Shown piece after piece: positions 8,000 through 9,358 of a stretch of 9,358 bases of DNA (position 1 is its first letter; each line of letters opens with the position of its first letter). The notes under the pieces are model-generated. The model had not been told where the DNA came from. It did not search any database and was given only the letters and a program-made list of their open reading frames with translations. The position numbers and the translations under genes are program-made. This DNA comes from Candidatus Nanohalarchaeota archaeon (lineage in GTDB: Archaea > EX4484-52 > B79-G9), in the NCBI GenBank assembly GCA_030635525.1, contig DAOVYR010000024.1, forward strand, positions 1 to 9,358, given 5' to 3'.

Positions 8000-8017
8000 T
8001 AAATAACATATTATTTA
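8000..8017. terminator. AT-only hairpin at a convergent gene junction
   Basis: TAAATAA (8000-8006), a CATA loop and TTATTTA (8011-8017) form a perfect 7-bp stem between the ends of two converging genes, overlapping the stop codon of the minus-strand one. A bidirectional terminator is possible, but such repeats arise easily in AT-rich DNA. Confidence 0.25.
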
Positions 8018-8358
8018 CATTCATTAATAATAGAATCGTTTGTCAATGTTATAGAGGGTTTTGTTCCATTAGTACAAGTAATTATCATTTTATCAAAACT
8101 TGCATTCTTTGCTTTAATTTCTTCAAATTCGCCTTTTAATTCATTCACAGTATTCTCTATTTGGTTAATTATCTGAATTTGTTGATTTGATGTTACATTT
8201 ATTATATCAACGTTGTTTGATACTTCATTTATGGATATTTCCTGAATGAATAAACCTGCGAAAGATATCATGAGAGCCACACCTAACATTATTTCTGTTC
8301 TTGACCACTTTTCTTTCTCGACGACGTCTTTTTTCTCAACCGCAGCTTTTTTACCCAT
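8011..8358 (-). CDS. Unrecognised single-pass membrane protein with possible coiled coil
   Basis: No family recognised. The 115-residue protein starts with a Lys-rich, presumably cytoplasmic stretch (1-21), has one hydrophobic helix at about 22-39, then a polar region (40-115) predicted to be outside. Residues 44-85 have regularly spaced Ile, Val and Leu among Asn, Gln and Glu and could form a coiled coil. The external part holds four N-glycosylation sequons (N54, N85, N97, N107) and two cysteines (C95, C114), plausible for a glycosylated surface protein in an archaeon. The ATG at 8358 is 26-27 bp from a strong TATA box, so the start is well supported. It shares a 68-bp divergent promoter region with the 142-residue membrane gene, which suggests joint control. 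Composition matches the island. Confidence 0.75.
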   Translation of the reverse strand: MGKKAAVEKKDVVEKEKWSRTEIMLGVALMISFAGLFIQEISINEVSNNVDIINVTSNQQIQIINQIENTVNELKGEFEEIKAKNASFDKMIITCTNGTKPSITLTNDSIINECK

Positions 8359-8380
8359 TGTTATTATTTAGGGAGTAAAA

Positions 8381-8390
8381 CATATATAAC
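8381..8390 (-). promoter_or_regulatory. TATA box of the 115-residue membrane gene
   Basis: On the minus strand the element reads GTTATATATG, centred near 8385, about 27 bp from the ATG at 8358: a leaderless layout. The divergent gene at 8427 has a weaker TATA-like CTATAAC at 8406-8412 in the same gap. Confidence 0.55.
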
Positions 8391-8426
8391 CATAATCCAA
8401 TCATCCTATAACAAATATAGAACCGA

Positions 8427-8855
8427 ATGCAGATGCGACTAAATTTATTCCAACAACAAACATTTAATATCGCGAACAAAATAGTTACTATGTCTAATCG
8501 CATTTATTTGACTAATGCAAAAAAAGAGAGATTGATTGAATTTCTATTGATTGTAGGCTCTATTGTGGCAACATTAAATTTACCCGCGAGAATGCACTGG
8601 GTTTTCATGTTATTTATTACAGGCTCTGTTTTGTACTATGTTTTGCTTCAAGTTCCAAAAATAAGTTTGCATAGTATGATACTCATTTCTGTGATAATTT
8701 CATTTTCCTTTACTTATATTTTGATGCATAATTATTTTGTAAGTCTTGCCAATGCCAATCTTAACAAGGAGTTTACTATGATGGATTGGCTAACTATTAT
8801 TTATTTTCTAATATTTAGTATTCTATTAGCGAAAGTGTTGTACAGAAGAAAATAA
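8427..8855 (+). CDS. Unrecognised four-helix membrane protein
   Basis: No family recognised. The 142-residue protein has a basic, polar N-terminus (about 1-35) and four hydrophobic segments at about 36-51, 57-75, 82-102 and 120-138, ending in YRRK, which points to both ends being cytoplasmic. No enzyme motif is visible. Start choice is uncertain: ATG 8427, ATG 8433 (about 25 bp from the TATA-like CTATAAC at 8406-8412) or ATG 8490, which begins just ahead of the helices. It is divergent from the 115-residue gene across 68 bp and has the low GC and G>C skew of the island. Small multi-helix proteins of this kind occur as holins, transporter subunits or toxin/immunity partners, but nothing here chooses among these. 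Confidence 0.7.
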   Translation: MQMRLNLFQQQTFNIANKIVTMSNRIYLTNAKKERLIEFLLIVGSIVATLNLPARMHWVFMLFITGSVLYYVLLQVPKISLHSMILISVIISFSFTYILMHNYFVSLANANLNKEFTMMDWLTIIYFLIFSILLAKVLYRRK

Positions 8856-8865
8856 GTTTGCACAT

Positions 8866-8958
8866 TCACCCATCCATCCTATAAAATACCTTATGCACAT
8901 CATTTTCTTTTTTTGCCAAATAGCGCCCTATCGTGCTTATATCCTGATGGCGCATCAA
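8866..8958 (-). pseudogene. C-terminal remnant of a tyrosine recombinase (integrase)
   Basis: Stop-to-stop, this frame holds 30 residues whose first half reads MRHQDISTIGRYLAKK. The His and Tyr are nine positions apart, exactly as in the box II of tyrosine recombinases (compare GHSDLSTTQIY in XerD), so H4 and Y13 of the fragment fit the second catalytic histidine and the tyrosine nucleophile. The tail (ENDVHKVFYRMDG) and stop would be a natural C-terminus. A stop at 8959-8961 precedes it, so the catalytic core and N-terminal domain are missing: it is a scrap of an integrase, not an active enzyme. Its C-rich plus strand resembles the host DNA, which suggests it is older than the neighbouring island. 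Its shortness limits certainty. Confidence 0.5.
8901..8914 (+). terminator. Oligo-T tract downstream of the 142-residue gene
   Basis: CATTTTCTTTTTTT ends in seven T residues on the plus strand, 46-59 bp past the stop of the 142-residue gene. Archaeal RNA polymerase terminates at such runs, so this may end that transcript before uvrC. It overlaps codons of the recombinase remnant. Confidence 0.3.
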
Positions 8959-8976
8959 TTATCGTATTTCAAAATT

Positions 8977-9102
8977 CTAAAACCCAATCTCTCTTTTAAT
9001 CACAGACAATTTCTTAGTCACCCCTGTCTTCGCATCTTCTCTACCTTTCAATGCGTCATCCAGCAGTTCCGGGTCAGACATAATTTCAATAGTAGAATCC
9101 AT
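8977..9102 (-). CDS. Small RelB/Phd-type antitoxin-like protein (orphan)
   Basis: A 41-residue ORF too short for routine gene finding. The pattern ...IMSDPELLDDALKGRED... followed by K-K-L-S-V-I-K-R-E-I-G resembles the toxin-binding C-terminal half of short antitoxins (compare DPELMxxIxxGxxDIxxGRxxxLEEVKKELG). The N-terminal DNA-binding half is absent. No toxin gene follows: the next 110 bases hold only the recombinase remnant. It is therefore an orphan or a decayed pair. The start is supported by a TATA-like ATATTAAT centred about 26 bp upstream of 9102, predicting a leaderless message. It is divergent from uvrC, which uses the same box in the opposite direction. Whether it is expressed is unknown; the family call rests on a short motif. 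Confidence 0.4.
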   Translation of the reverse strand: MDSTIEIMSDPELLDDALKGREDAKTGVTKKLSVIKREIGF

Positions 9103-9124
9103 AGATTTACTCAGGCAACACAAA

Positions 9125-9134
9125 CATTAATATC
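9125..9134. promoter_or_regulatory. Shared, near-symmetrical TATA box for uvrC and the antitoxin-like ORF
   Basis: ATTAATAT at 9126-9133 contains the palindrome ATTAAT and reads as a TATA-like element on both strands. It lies almost exactly midway between the two divergent start codons (9155 plus, 9102 minus), 25-27 bp from each, so both genes fit leaderless transcription from one box. Confidence 0.45.
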
Positions 9135-9154
9135 TACTCCACCAACAACACATC

Positions 9155-9358
9155 ATGCAAATAGACACAACCAAAGCCCCAACCGCCCCCGGCATCTACA
9201 TCTTCAAAGACAAGGACCAGAACATCCTCTACATAGGCAAAGCCAAATCCATAAAAAACCGCATAAAAACCTACTTCCAGAACACAAAAACCCACACACC
9301 AAAAATAAAAATGATGCTAAAAAACGCATCCACCCTCGAATACATCCTCACAGACACA
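9155..9358 (+). CDS. uvrC: UvrC, excinuclease ABC nuclease subunit (partial, N-terminal 68 codons)
   Basis: UvrC makes both incisions in nucleotide excision repair; its N-terminal GIY-YIG domain performs the 3' cut. The visible part is that domain: PGIYIFKDKD at residues 12-21 and LYIGKAKSIKNRIKTYF at 25-41, with the Tyr, Gly and Arg of the GIY-YIG active site in place, followed by the usual EYILTDT segment. The remaining, larger part of the gene is off the right edge. The ATG at 9155 lies about 26 bp downstream of a TATA-like box and PG falls close to the N-terminus as expected, so the start is sound. Composition returns to the C- and A-rich host pattern. The gene is in the same direction as uvrA, from which it is separated by the island. 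Confidence 0.95.
   Translation, partial: MQIDTTKAPTAPGIYIFKDKDQNILYIGKAKSIKNRIKTYFQNTKTHTPKIKMMLKNASTLEYILTDT

Larger units (their letters stand above)
6840..8860. mobile_element. AT-rich genomic island between uvrA and uvrC (borders approximate)
   Basis: Hand counts on sampled 60-base lines give about 17-33% GC here against about 35-60% in the flanking genes. Outside the island the plus strand is C>>G whichever way the genes point (for example 24 C to 9 G at 61-120, 25 to 10 at 2701-2760, 15 to 6 at 4501-4560); inside it is G>C (4 C to 9 G at 7381-7440, 4 to 10 at 8161-8220, 5 to 12 at 8521-8580). It carries only unrecognised membrane-protein genes. A tyrosine-recombinase remnant lies at the right border. 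I found no convincing att repeats, terminal inverted repeats or tRNA, so an inserted element is an inference from composition, gene content and the recombinase scrap. Confidence 0.5.

Noticed and set aside
8402..8884. Direct repeat CATCCTATAA at 8402-8411 and 8875-8884, considered as an att or target-site duplication
   Set aside because: Only 10 identical bases; in a 9-kb window many such pairs are expected by chance, and the copies do not bound the whole island.
1..9358. CRISPR arrays, tRNA, rRNA or large tandem repeats
   Set aside because: None was seen on reading the window; no regularly spaced repeats and no tRNA-like T-loop with CCA-end context were found.

Overview
The window reads as a piece of an archaeal chromosome. 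Almost every confident gene has an AT-rich TATA-like box centred about 26-27 bp upstream of its start codon, which is the layout of archaeal leaderless transcripts, and Shine-Dalgarno sequences are essentially absent. The gene content (HypC/HypD, a glucosylglycerate pathway, UvrA and UvrC) is compatible with an archaeon that makes [NiFe] hydrogenase, but I cannot name the lineage from this sequence.

Layout. Bases 1-665 (minus strand) hold a hypC-hypD operon for [NiFe]-hydrogenase maturation; hypD runs off the left edge. Bases 768-2603 (plus) encode a two-domain enzyme: a GT81-type glucosyl-3-phosphoglycerate synthase fused to a HAD phosphatase of the mannosyl/glucosyl-3-phosphoglycerate phosphatase type, predicted to make glucosylglycerate in one polypeptide. 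Facing it and overlapping its stop by 9 bp is a GH15-like alpha-glycosidase (2595-3827, minus). A full-length uvrA follows (3918-6758, plus), and the first 68 codons of uvrC close the window (9155-9358, plus).

Between uvrA and uvrC lies an island of about 2 kb (roughly 6840-8860) that differs from its surroundings: much lower GC, AT-ending codons, and the opposite strand skew (G>C on the plus strand inside, C>>G outside in genes of either orientation). It carries three genes I do not recognise, all predicted membrane proteins: a 322-residue four-helix protein with a large external domain, a 115-residue single-pass protein with a possible coiled coil and four N-glycosylation sequons, and a 142-residue four-helix protein. 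A possible 34-codon membrane ORF starts the island. On its right side, in host-like composition, are a 30-residue C-terminal tyrosine-recombinase remnant and a 41-residue antitoxin-like ORF, both on the minus strand. The island therefore looks like DNA inserted between formerly closer uvrA and uvrC genes.

How parts work together: HypC and HypD form the scaffold that assembles the Fe(CN)2CO group of hydrogenase. The GpgS-GpgP fusion makes the compatible solute glucosylglycerate, and the neighbouring glycosidase could recycle it or another alpha-glucoside (inference). UvrA and UvrC belong to nucleotide excision repair. The role of the membrane-protein cassette is unknown.
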